Shown one piece after another: positions 42,004 through 50,171 of a stretch of DNA of 64,000 nucleotides (within the stretch, counting starts at the first letter, position 1; every line of letters starts with the position of its first letter). Position numbers and translations under genes: made by a program. Under the pieces are notes generated by a model that saw nothing but the letters and a program-made list of their open reading frames with translations, had not been told where the DNA came from and made no database searches. Source of the stretch: Bacteroidaceae bacterium (GTDB taxonomy: Bacteria > Bacteroidota > Bacteroidia > Bacteroidales > Bacteroidaceae). The DNA lies in the NCBI GenBank assembly GCA_017645655.1, contig JAGCNZ010000078.1, positions 20,026 to 84,025 on the forward strand, given 5' to 3'.

Positions 42004-42879
42004 ATGGAACTGATAGACGGAAAACAAACTGCTGCCACGATTAAGGCAGAGATAAAGAAAGAGGTAGAAGACATCGTGGCACGTGGCGGAAAGCGTCCGC
42101 ACCTTGCAGCCATCCTCGTTGGTCACGATGGGGGAAGTGAGACATATGTGCGCAACAAAGTGCTCGCTTGCGAGGCTTGCGGATTCCAAAGCACGTTGCT
42201 CCGCTTCGAGGACGACATCACGGAGGAGCAGTTGCTTGCCGAGGTGGACAAACTCAACAAGGACGAGTCGGTGGATGGATTCATCGTGCAGCTTCCCTTG
42301 CCCAAGCACATCAGCGAACAGAAAGTCATAGAAGCCATCGATTACAAGAAGGACGTGGATGGTTTCCATCCCATCAACGTCGGTCGTATGGCGATAGGTT
42401 TGCCTTGCTACATCAGCGCGACGCCAAAAGGCATATTGGAGTTGCTCAAACGTTATGAGATACCGACGAGCGGCAAGAAGTGCGTCATCCTTGGCAGAAG
42501 CAACATCGTAGGCAAACCAATGGCGCAGCTCATGATGCAGAAGCAGTTTGGCGATGCCACCGTAACCGTTTGCCACAGTCGCAGCAAGACGCTCAAAGAG
42601 GAGTGTCAGCAGGCTGACATTATCATCGCAGCCATCGGACAACCTGCTTTCCTCAAGGCAGATATGGTGAAGCCAGGCGTAGTGGTTATTGATGTGGGCA
42701 CGACCCGCGTCCCTGATGCCACGAAGAAGAGCGGATTCCGTCTGCATGGAGATGTCGACTTCGAACACGTCGCACCTCTTTGCTCTTACATAACTCCTGT
42801 TCCGGGAGGCGTTGGGCCAATGACGATATGCATGCTCATGCTCAATACCCTTGCGGCAGGTAAGCATTTATATTATTGA
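42004..42879 (+). CDS. folD: Methylenetetrahydrofolate dehydrogenase/cyclohydrolase
   Basis: A 291-residue bifunctional enzyme that interconverts 5,10-methylene-THF and 10-formyl-THF with NADP. Typical segments are [16 protein letters not shown] with the catalytic Lys, [17 protein letters not shown]-region variant [14 protein letters not shown] (Cys-Tyr-Ile in place of the usual PCTP), [17 protein letters not shown] and [13 protein letters not shown]. It lies 78 bp after ffh and 4 bp before the patatin-barrel gene. Confidence 0.94.
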   Translation: MELIDGKQTAATIKAEIKKEVEDIVARGGKRPHLAAILVGHDGGSETYVRNKVLACEACGFQSTLLRFEDDITEEQLLAEVDKLNKDESVDGFIVQLPLPKHISEQKVIEAIDYKKDVDGFHPINVGRMAIGLPCYISATPKGILELLKRYEIPTSGKKCVILGRSNIVGKPMAQLMMQKQFGDATVTVCHSRSKTLKEECQQADIIIAAIGQPAFLKADMVKPGVVVIDVGTTRVPDATKKSGFRLHGDVDFEHVAPLCSYITPVPGGVGPMTICMLMLNTLAAGKHLYY

Positions 42880-42883
42880 AAAT

Positions 42884-45115
42884 ATGAAGAGATTTTGGTT
42901 GTTTGCCGTTGCAATGCTGGTCTGCAGCTTTGCAAATGCGCAACAGGAAACTTCGCAGGAAAGTGTGCCTGCAGGAAGAAAGAAGGTTGGCGTCGTCCTT
43001 AGCGGTGGCGGAGCGAAAGGTATGGCACATATCGGTGTGCTGAAAGTCTTGGAGCAAGCGGGCATACCGGTCGATGTGATTACCGGCACGTCTATGGGCA
43101 GCATCATTGGCGGCCTGTATGCCATCGGCTATAATGCCAACTCGCTCGACTCCGTGGTGCGCAAACAAGACTGGAGCTTCGTCATTACCGATAAGGAAGA
43201 CCTGCGCAACCAAAGCCTTACCGACCGCAGCAAGCAATACAAGTACGTCTTCTCTACGGGCATTTCCTTCGGCAAGAATAAGTCCAGCGAAGGCGGCATC
43301 ATCAAGGGCAAGAACCTTGCTGAGCTCTTCGGACAACTTTGCACGGGCTACACCGACTCGCTCGATTTCTCGAAGGACCTGAAGATACCGTTCGCTTGCG
43401 TGGCGACGAACATCATCGACAATAGCGAGGTCGATTTCCATAGCGGGCGCTTGCCGCAAGCCATGCGAGCCTCGATGGCCATCCCGGCTGCCTTCGCTCC
43501 CGTCAGACTCGGCGATAAAGTGCTGGTGGACGGTGGCTTGAAGAACAACTATCCTGCCGACATTGCCCGAGAGATGGGGGCAGACATCATCATTGGCGTC
43601 ACCGTTCAGGGCGAGCCGAAGAAGGCCGACGACATCAAGGGCACGATAGGCATACTCTCTCAAATCGTCGATGTGAACTGCAAGAACAAGCTCGACGAGA
43701 ATCTTGCCATTACTGATTTGCATCTTCAGGTCAACACGACAGGTTACAACTCTGCCAGTTTCTCGACGGTTGCCATTGATACCCTGGTGCGTCGAGGCGA
43801 GGAGGAAGCGCGTCGTCACTGGGATGAGCTGATAGCGTTGAAGCAGAAGATAGGCATCGACGAGAGTTTCACTCCACAGCGTCACCACCCGCTTCGCCCG
43901 AAAGTAATGACCGAGCGCCAGCACATTAAGAGTTTCATCTTCGAGAACATGACGCCGCAGGATGAGCGCTTCCTCAGGCAAAAGTTCCACTTGAACAAGG
44001 CCGACAGCATCGATGCCGACCTGCAGCAACAGCTCACCACATCGATGCGTGTGGACCTCTTCTATAAGACAGCCGAGTGCCGCCTGCTGCCCGATGACGA
44101 TGGCGTGCATGTGGCTCTTACCGCAGGCAATCGCAAGTCCATACAGGCCAGCGTGGGTTTGCGGTTCGACACGGAGGAATATGCTGCCGTCCTGCTTGGG
44201 CTCAATTTGCCTTTGAAGTCGGCAGTCCCTGTGAACACAGAGCTGACGGTCCGCTTGGGCAAGCGCATCATGGCCCGCGGCGAGCTGACGGTCCATCCGC
44301 GAAGCTTCACGCGTCCCTCCTTGAGCTACACCTTCCGCCGCAACGACATAGACTGCTATGTCCGTGGCGACCGCGACTACAGCGTACTCTACAACCAGTT
44401 CCAGGCTGAGATGCTGCCCATCAACAACGACTTCCGCAACTTCAATTTCCAAGCGGGATTTCGTTGGGACTATATGCACTACCGCAACAAACTTGAGTCG
44501 GAGAAATCGACAAACATTACGCTCAACAACGGACATTATCTCAGCTACCGTGCCCGCCTCAACTACAACAGCGAGGACGACTGGTACTTCCCGACGCGAG
44601 GTGCCCGCTTCAATGCAGAGTATTCCTACTTGACCGACAACTTCGTCAAGCTGGAAGACAAGGCGGGCTTGAGTGATGTCAGTGCAAGTTGGCGCAAGTC
44701 GTTTACCTTTGGCCGTCGCTTCACCCTTCAGCCGATGGTCTACGGTCGCTTGCTTTTTGGCGACATCGTTCCCCTCGTGTTTGCCAACACGGTGGGAGGT
44801 GATTGGTTCGGTCATTACATCGAGCAGCAGATGCCCTTCGCCGGCATTGGCAACGTCGAGTTCGTGGCCAACCAGTTCGTGGCGGTGCAGCTTCAGGGGC
44901 AGTTCCGCATCGCTACCAACAACTTTGTGTTGCTTCGCCTGGCAGGTGCCCAGCAGTCCGAGAAGCTGAAAGAGCTCTTCGACCACAAGACGCTCTATGG
45001 CATCCAGGGCGCTTACTACTATAAGACGATGTTCGGTCCCCTTGGCGCCACCTTAGGATACAGCAATCGCACGAAGGAGCCGTACTTCTACCTGAACCTT
45101 GGATATGAGTTCTAA
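42884..45115 (+). CDS. Patatin-like phospholipase with outer-membrane barrel
   Basis: A 743-residue secreted protein: signal peptide (FAVAMLVCSFANAQ), then a patatin domain with oxyanion loop GGGAKG (41-46), nucleophile Ser70 in GTSMGS and the DGG partner in VDGGLKNNYP. The C-terminal 350 residues form a surface-antigen/Omp85-like barrel ending in YLNLGYEF with terminal Phe. The layout matches PlpD-type (type Vd) lipases, predicted to act on phospholipids at the outer membrane. The start is the ATG 4 bp after folD. Confidence 0.9.
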   Translation: MKRFWLFAVAMLVCSFANAQQETSQESVPAGRKKVGVVLSGGGAKGMAHIGVLKVLEQAGIPVDVITGTSMGSIIGGLYAIGYNANSLDSVVRKQDWSFVITDKEDLRNQSLTDRSKQYKYVFSTGISFGKNKSSEGGIIKGKNLAELFGQLCTGYTDSLDFSKDLKIPFACVATNIIDNSEVDFHSGRLPQAMRASMAIPAAFAPVRLGDKVLVDGGLKNNYPADIAREMGADIIIGVTVQGEPKKADDIKGTIGILSQIVDVNCKNKLDENLAITDLHLQVNTTGYNSASFSTVAIDTLVRRGEEEARRHWDELIALKQKIGIDESFTPQRHHPLRPKVMTERQHIKSFIFENMTPQDERFLRQKFHLNKADSIDADLQQQLTTSMRVDLFYKTAECRLLPDDDGVHVALTAGNRKSIQASVGLRFDTEEYAAVLLGLNLPLKSAVPVNTELTVRLGKRIMARGELTVHPRSFTRPSLSYTFRRNDIDCYVRGDRDYSVLYNQFQAEMLPINNDFRNFNFQAGFRWDYMHYRNKLESEKSTNITLNNGHYLSYRARLNYNSEDDWYFPTRGARFNAEYSYLTDNFVKLEDKAGLSDVSASWRKSFTFGRRFTLQPMVYGRLLFGDIVPLVFANTVGGDWFGHYIEQQMPFAGIGNVEFVANQFVAVQLQGQFRIATNNFVLLRLAGAQQSEKLKELFDHKTLYGIQGAYYYKTMFGPLGATLGYSNRTKEPYFYLNLGYEF

Positions 45116-45215
45116 AGAAGTAAGAGGGAAGAAGTGAGAAGTTAGATGTGAGAGTGAAGAATAGGGGTAACAATTGGGTAACAATTGCAGGTCAATCTTA
45201 ACAGGCACGACGGGA

Positions 45216-46229
45216 ATGATGAAGCGCATAATACTTTTGTTTATTCTTCACTTTTCACTCTTCGCTTTTCACTCTGCTTATGCCCAGAGTCGCCTGAAGA
45301 GGCTGTGGACGAAGGCTGACAGCATCCTTACCTATCACTATTACCGAACGCCTTACGACACGAACTACGTGGTCCGTCCGGAGGGGATGCTCACTTTGAA
45401 ACTCAGAGGAAACCAGACGGGCAACAGCATTCGCTCAAAAGGAACGGTGCATGACCTCCACTTCAAGTCGTATCTGAGCACCAGCCACAAGACGACTATA
45501 TCCATCGGGGCTGCCTATAGAGGTCTCTCCGCTGCCTATTCCATCAATCCCGCCAAGCTGCGAGGCTTCTATGACGACTACGAGCTGAACATCAACTACT
45601 ATGCAAGCCGTTTCTGTATAGATGCCAGTTATCAGCGCTCATCCTCTTTGTCGGGTGACATGACATTTGGCGAGAGAAACATTCGCATGGAGCCGGGCGA
45701 GGCGAACATGAAGGTATTCAACATTACTGGCTACTACGTCTTCAACCATCGTCGCTACTGTGTGTCTGCTGCATACAACCAGAGCTACATCCAGCGGCGC
45801 AGTGCGGGCTCATGGCTTGCCGGCCTGAGTTATCAGGGCGGACACATCAAGACGAGCGACGAGCGCAAGGAGCAGAAGCCCGACGACCCGGATGTACGCA
45901 TATACGTGGGGCATATAGGCATCGGCGGCGGCTATGGCTACAACCTTGTTCTCTGCCGAAAGTGGCTGCTCAACCTCACCTTGCTTCCCACTTTCGTGTT
46001 TTACAATCGCAATAAACTAACGATAAACGACGAGAGTCAGCACGCCGGGCATATGAAGTTCAACATGCTCTTCAATGAGCGGGCTGCAGTCGTGTACAAC
46101 TTCTCCTCGCGCTATTTCGTCGGCCTTTCCGCGGTTGTAAACAATTCTCTTTTTGTCGACGATGCCGTGACCGTTCATCAGAACAAGTGGGTAGCCCATG
46201 CTTTTGTGGGCATGAGGCTGTGGAGGTAG
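45216..46229 (+). CDS. DUF4421 outer membrane protein
   Basis: A 337-residue protein with signal peptide (IILLFILHFSLFAFHSAYAQ), then a family-like start DSILTYHYYRTPYDTNYVVRP and a predicted beta-barrel rich in Tyr (INYYASRFCIDASYQ; GIGGGYGYNLV) ending VGMRLW plus Arg. This matches DUF4421, found widely in Bacteroidales without assigned function. ATGATG gives two adjacent starts; the first is used. It follows the patatin-barrel gene by 100 bp. Confidence 0.85.
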   Translation: MMKRIILLFILHFSLFAFHSAYAQSRLKRLWTKADSILTYHYYRTPYDTNYVVRPEGMLTLKLRGNQTGNSIRSKGTVHDLHFKSYLSTSHKTTISIGAAYRGLSAAYSINPAKLRGFYDDYELNINYYASRFCIDASYQRSSSLSGDMTFGERNIRMEPGEANMKVFNITGYYVFNHRRYCVSAAYNQSYIQRRSAGSWLAGLSYQGGHIKTSDERKEQKPDDPDVRIYVGHIGIGGGYGYNLVLCRKWLLNLTLLPTFVFYNRNKLTINDESQHAGHMKFNMLFNERAAVVYNFSSRYFVGLSAVVNNSLFVDDAVTVHQNKWVAHAFVGMRLWR

Positions 46230-46257
46230 GAGAGCGTCGCGAGGGGTCTCTCCAAAC

Positions 46258-46410
46258 GTCACGTGGGTAAATTAAATTTATCACGTGGGTAAATTAAATT
46301 TATCACGTGGGTAAAATGAAATTATCACGTGGAATATTTTAAATATAACGTGGGTAAAATGAATTTATCCCGTGGGTAAATTGAAAATGACACGTGGGAG
46401 CGTAAAAGTC
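46258..46410 (+). repeat. Seven 21-22 bp CACGTG-type repeats (array 6)
   Basis: Units: 46258-46279, 46280-46301, 46302-46323, 46324-46344 (21 bp), 46345-46366, 46367-46388, 46389-46410. Typical units begin ATCACGTGGG and end in AAATTT or GAATTT. The 21-bp unit (CACGTGGAATATTTTAAAT) occupies the same place between GTAAAATGAAATT and GTAAAATGAATTT units as in array 1. From 46411 to 46617 nothing else is seen; the gap lies between convergent genes. Confidence 0.93.
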
Positions 46411-46617
46411 GAGGCATGTTGTCTTGCACTCAGTTCCATATTCTGTCTTTTTGCATGAGCGCCTGCGGAGCCGCATAGGGAAGCGAGAGCCGCAGAGCGG
46501 ACGTGGCTAAGTGCCCGGCCCACAGGGCGATGGCTTCGGATACTGCCTGATTATATGGATGGTCTTGTCCAGTTTAACTTCAGCGACTTCTGCATTTTGT
46601 GACTTCCGAAACTTAAA

Positions 46618-47745
46618 TCATTTCAAATACCGATTGAAGAACTCGGCCAGCGTGTCCCAGGGAATCATGTTCTTCGGCTCGCCTTTACCCGCCGGCTCCG
46701 TGTAGCCGCCGTCGTAGAGGTCGCAATGCGAGGCGTCGGGAATGATGAGCAACTGCTTGTTCTCAGGGTTGGGATTGGGTTTGCCGATGAAGTTATAGCC
46801 CTCGGCTTGTCCCTCGACCATGTATTTATAAGCCGCCTCGCCAAAGTAGCGCGAGTGAGCATCGGCGCCATGCATCACGAGGACGGCCGACCTAATCTCG
46901 TTGATATAGTAGAGGAAGCGGCTGTTCGCATAGGCTTGGGTGCCGACGACGCGCCATCCATCGTTCGAGTTGCCGCTGCGCTTATGGTAGCCACGCTCGG
47001 TTTTGTAGTAGTCGTGGTAATCATGAATGAAGCGTGGAGCCTGAGGTGGCACGCTGTCAATCACGCCGCCAGCCATCGCCATCGGGTCGGCGAGACGTTG
47101 CTTCGAGAGATTCTCGCGGTTCCGATGGCGCCACTGCTCTACGTCGAAAGCATCGTTGTAGTCGTTGCCGCTGACGCGTGTCATGTCGTACATCGTCGAG
47201 GCCACTGTGGCTTTGATGCGCGTATCGGCTGCCGCAGCGTTGAGGGCAATGCCGCCCCAGCCACAGATGCCAATGATGCCAATGCGCTCGGCGTCCACAT
47301 TCTCCTGTTCCGACAGGAAATCGACGGCTGCCATGAAGTCCTCGGTATTGATGTCGGGCGATGCCGTTCGACGCGGTTCCCCGCTGCTCTCGCCGGTATA
47401 GGACGGGTCGAAAGCCAGCGCCACGAATCCGCGCTCCGCCATCCGCATGGCATAAAGGCCGCTGGACTGCTCCTTGGTGGCGCCGAAAGGCCCCGAAACG
47501 GCAATGGCAGGCAACTTGCCATCGACGCCTCTTGGCGTATAAAGGTCAGCAGCAAGCGTCAGCCCATATTGTGTCTCGAACGTCACCTTTTGGTGACTCA
47601 CTTCATCGCTCAGCGGGAACACTTTGTCCCATTCCTGCGTCATATTCAATGTCGTCATGTTTCCTACTGTTTTCATTCCTTCTTTGTTGGTGCAACCTGC
47701 AAGCATCCCGCTCAGCAGCATTGCGGCTAATATCGTTCTCTTCAT
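46618..47745 (-). CDS. Dienelactone-hydrolase-like lipoprotein with Cys nucleophile
   Basis: A 375-residue alpha/beta hydrolase with lipobox SGMLAGC (Cys 18). The nucleophile elbow is GICGWGG, with Cys instead of Ser as in dienelactone hydrolase, and the acid and His are in HGADAHSRYF and PDASHCDLYDGG. It is anchored in the envelope; the substrate is unknown. Its ATG overlaps the stop of the cyclophilin-like gene by 4 bp, indicating coupled translation. Confidence 0.87.
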   Translation of the reverse strand: MKRTILAAMLLSGMLAGCTNKEGMKTVGNMTTLNMTQEWDKVFPLSDEVSHQKVTFETQYGLTLAADLYTPRGVDGKLPAIAVSGPFGATKEQSSGLYAMRMAERGFVALAFDPSYTGESSGEPRRTASPDINTEDFMAAVDFLSEQENVDAERIGIIGICGWGGIALNAAAADTRIKATVASTMYDMTRVSGNDYNDAFDVEQWRHRNRENLSKQRLADPMAMAGGVIDSVPPQAPRFIHDYHDYYKTERGYHKRSGNSNDGWRVVGTQAYANSRFLYYINEIRSAVLVMHGADAHSRYFGEAAYKYMVEGQAEGYNFIGKPNPNPENKQLLIIPDASHCDLYDGGYTEPAGKGEPKNMIPWDTLAEFFNRYLK

Positions 47746-48317
47746 AAGATTACCTTTTTCCCGTCCTTTATATATATGCCTTTCGACGGATTGCCTACTT
47801 TCTTGCCGTCCGGCGAATAAGTGTTCTCGTCGCTCTTTGGGGCGGGAGAGAGGGGGTGTATGCCAGTCTCGTCCGATGGCAAGGAGAGTGTGACGCTGAT
47901 GCCAGACTCGCCAGCCCTGAGGAAGGAGCGCAGTTCTGCTCCCGTCAGACCGTCAATCTTGCCCAATCGTGTGTAGCTCCAAGAGTTCGTGCCATAGAAG
48001 ATGCAGATGTTGCTGCCATTGTAGAGGACGACATCTCCCGGCCCGGCATTGATCTGTTGGTTGCTTGTGGGCAACGAGAAGCCCAGCGAACCCCATATCT
48101 CAAACCCGCCGCTGCTGTTGAGCGTCACGGTGACGGGGCCCAGCATCAGCCTCTCTGCCAGAGCTCTCGTAGCGTCATTGTCCTCGAAGACTACGCTCTG
48201 AGTTTGTCCTCCGATAGTGATATTCATGTTCTGCTGCATGTTCTGTGCCATAATTTCGCCGTATGAAGAACTAAATAAGAGCAACATCGTCGCTAATGAC
48301 AAAAGCATCTGTTTCAT
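47742..48317 (-). CDS. Secreted cyclophilin-like fold protein
   Basis: A 191-residue secreted protein: signal peptide (LLSLATMLLLFSSSYGEIMAQ), then a cyclophilin-like domain seen from FEDNDATRALAERLMLGPVT, FEIWGSLGFSLPTSNQQINAGPG (split here by a family loop) and DVVLYNGSNICIFYG to YTRLGKIDGL. The C-terminal tail YSPDGKKVGNPSKGIYIKDG closely matches the end of the large secreted protein at 37060. First gene of a two-gene unit with the Cys hydrolase; a promoter box lies 24 bp upstream. Confidence 0.85.
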   Translation of the reverse strand: MKQMLLSLATMLLLFSSSYGEIMAQNMQQNMNITIGGQTQSVVFEDNDATRALAERLMLGPVTVTLNSSGGFEIWGSLGFSLPTSNQQINAGPGDVVLYNGSNICIFYGTNSWSYTRLGKIDGLTGAELRSFLRAGESGISVTLSLPSDETGIHPLSPAPKSDENTYSPDGKKVGNPSKGIYIKDGKKVIL

Positions 48318-48340
48318 TTCCGACTGTTTTGAATCCGATG

Positions 48341-48348
48341 CAAAGATA
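48341..48348 (-). promoter_or_regulatory. -7 box of the cyclophilin-like/hydrolase unit
   Basis: TATCTTTG on the minus strand, 24 bp before the ATG at 48317. Confidence 0.62.
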
Positions 48349-48481
48349 CGGAGAATAAATGAATCAGGCATTACACAAATTGGCGGAAAGTTTACCAATT
48401 TTGCAGGAAACGCTCAAAACATATAAATTAATAAGCGATATAAGACCATCCTGGCATTTCTTTCTTGCCTTTATCGCCACA

Positions 48482-48610
48482 ATGAGAAGGATTCTGGAAG
48501 TTGATAGTCCGAACGACTACGCAAGGTTTGTGGATGTCCCGGCGTTGCATCCGATGCTGAGCATCACCCACTACGACGAGTTGCAGCCCTTCCGCCAAAG
48601 AGCATCACCT
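48482..48610 (+). pseudogene. Remnant of an AraC-family regulator N-terminus
   Basis: From the ATG at 48482 the plus strand encodes MRRILEVDSPNDYARFVDVP followed by ALHPMLSITHYDELQPFR. This is the characteristic start of a Bacteroidales AraC-family subfamily (ILEIDSPNDY...LHPLVSVIHYDE). After about 40 residues the similarity stops; the open frame continues only as antisense of the porin-like gene ending at 48620. The DNA-binding C-terminal domain is absent. It is best read as a gene fragment left by a deletion or rearrangement. Confidence 0.65.
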
Positions 48611-48619
48611 GCTGCGATA

Positions 48620-49681
48620 TCAAATGCTGAAGTTCACGCGAAACAAGCCGACGCAATTCGTATCGCCGTCAGTAGTGATGACATGCAGCACAGGCTTGAC
48701 CGTAAAGTATTTCCAGAGCTGGATGCTGCAGAGAAACTCCGTGGCAAACTGGTCGAAGCCGACCACGTTGGTGTAGTTCGAGAAAAGTCCGAACTCAAAT
48801 CGCTTGATGCCGTATTTGCCTCCCAAGGCACAGAAGTTGCGACACAAGACGTCGCGACCAAACACGTGACTGTATATGGCCATCAAAGTGAGATTAGGCG
48901 TCAGGGCCTGCTCGGCGTATGTCCATAGCGTGGACAGGACATCATTCTGAGAGTGCAAAGAGGCTCCCAGGTAATAATGGCTGCCGCGATGGCGGTATTC
49001 AGCCTGTCCCAAAGCAAATATGCCATCACTCTTCGGGCAGAAACGGAAGACGTTATATCGGCCACCGAACTCGTGGTTCCCGAATCCATTGTAAAGTGAT
49101 GCCTGCAGGCACAGGTTCTCATGGTCATAGGCATAATGGAAGCCAAGTGCCGCTTCGGGGAACGTGCAAATGTAGGCGTTCCAAGTGAAGGTGGGAAGGA
49201 TGCCGTACGAGCTGCCAGTAAAGAGAGAGAGACCGTCGCTGCAGAAGTAATCCTCGTCGGTACGTCGAATGCCAGCGAAGAGCGAATGGCGGTCGTTGAT
49301 TTGCCAACTCAATCCCGCAACTGTGAATGCAAAGTGAATGTTTGGGTAGATGACGTTGATGTTGGAGTAGTCCTGCAGACTGTATAGAATATATTCATTG
49401 TCGGTAGCCAGCGTGCTGATGGAGCCAAGCTGCAACGACAGCTTCCGGCAGAAAGGAATGTCAGCATGAAGTTGAAGGAGATTGACGAAACGGGCCCGCT
49501 TGAAGTCAGTCTGCACCTCGCCAGTATAGTCAAGTCCCACCGTCGGGCGCATACCAGACGACTCTTCGCCTCGCTCAGTCGCAGACGTAGCTTGCTGCTC
49601 CACATCTCGAGCCATCGAGCATAGACAACCGCTCAACAGCATGAGCATGATTAGTATTGACTTCAATGCTTTCTGGTCCAT
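48620..49681 (-). CDS. Porin-like outer membrane beta-barrel (OprB-like)
   Basis: A 353-residue protein with signal peptide (ILIMLMLLSGCLCSMA) and a beta-barrel pattern of alternating residues. It has the features of carbohydrate porins of the OprB group: LGLDYTGE-like start, FGLSWQIND-like hairpin (AGLSWQINDRHSLFAGIRRT), FYNGFGNHEFGG, and YYLGASLHSQNDVL, ending FRVNFSI. The family call is moderate. The 3' end abuts the AraC fragment, so the truncation may have occurred when this gene's neighbourhood was rearranged. Confidence 0.72.
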   Translation of the reverse strand: MDQKALKSILIMLMLLSGCLCSMARDVEQQATSATERGEESSGMRPTVGLDYTGEVQTDFKRARFVNLLQLHADIPFCRKLSLQLGSISTLATDNEYILYSLQDYSNINVIYPNIHFAFTVAGLSWQINDRHSLFAGIRRTDEDYFCSDGLSLFTGSSYGILPTFTWNAYICTFPEAALGFHYAYDHENLCLQASLYNGFGNHEFGGRYNVFRFCPKSDGIFALGQAEYRHRGSHYYLGASLHSQNDVLSTLWTYAEQALTPNLTLMAIYSHVFGRDVLCRNFCALGGKYGIKRFEFGLFSNYTNVVGFDQFATEFLCSIQLWKYFTVKPVLHVITTDGDTNCVGLFRVNFSI

Positions 49682-49805
49682 CGGCTTACTTCCCTGTCAT
49701 CTCTCTCAGTTTTTCCCAGACTTTCACCATGGCAAACGTGTATAGGCAGGCATTAGATTCTTATCATGAGCCACCTTGTATCGCCCATGAGCTTCATAGC
49801 GGCTG

Positions 49806-49813
49806 CAAAGGTA
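49806..49813 (-). promoter_or_regulatory. -7 box upstream of the porin-like gene
   Basis: TACCTTTG on the minus strand, about 125 bp before the porin ATG. The leader would span the short remnant frame. Confidence 0.5.
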
Positions 49814-49840
49814 GGAAAAAGTAGTTAATCTGCCAAACAA

Positions 49841-49990
49841 TCATCCCATAAAAAATTGTTTATTCAAGATGCTTATACGAATGGCTTCTGCATGAAATAT
49901 GCCATTAGGAATCTCCAAACGCATCGGATGATGTTTGCCAGCCAACTCAAGCTTCCTTGCGCGAGGCGGCAACAGACTTGGCCTAATCAT
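49841..49990 (-). CDS. Possible 49-residue protein of unknown nature
   Basis: A minus frame starts MIRPSLLPPRARKLELAG and continues KHHPMRLEIPNGIFHAEAIR to a stop. The second half reads like ordinary protein, but there is no promoter box or good ribosome site and I do not recognise it. It could equally be a fragment of a lost gene. Confidence 0.25.
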   Translation of the reverse strand: MIRPSLLPPRARKLELAGKHHPMRLEIPNGIFHAEAIRISILNKQFFMG

Positions 49991-50096
49991 CCATTGTGAG
50001 ACGAAAGCTAATGCAGATTTTACCTACCATCATCGTTTTGAGATGTTTGGGGTTGGCTAAAGTTCCGCTTTTGACATGCATTTTCTGGCGGAATCG

Positions 50097-50127
50097 TTTG
50101 TGTTTTGGGAAATAAGCCTTAACTTTG
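50097..50127 (+). promoter_or_regulatory. Promoter of the sulfatase gene
   Basis: TTTG at 50097-50100 and TAACTTTG at 50120-50127 are 19 bp apart. The leader to the ATG at 50172 is about 40 bases. Confidence 0.75.
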
Positions 50128-50171
50128 CGGCAGAAAGACTAAGGAGCGGAAGATTAAAGAAACATACATTA

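Larger units (their letters stand above)
49682..50096. other. Gap between the porin-like gene and the sulfatase
   Basis: It contains a minus-strand TACCTTTG box (49813-49806) and, just before the porin gene, a short minus frame encoding ACLYTFAMVKVWEKLREM plus TGK, which reads like the very C-terminus of a lost membrane protein. A 49-codon minus frame lies at 49841-49990. No CACGTG array is present. Confidence 0.5.

Noticed and set aside
40597-42867. Very long minus-strand frame across ffh and folD
   Set aside because: It spans two well-supported genes and their gap on the other strand; composition effect only.
42842-44986. Long minus-strand frame opposite the patatin-barrel gene
   Set aside because: The plus strand has signal peptide, patatin motifs and barrel; the minus frame has none.
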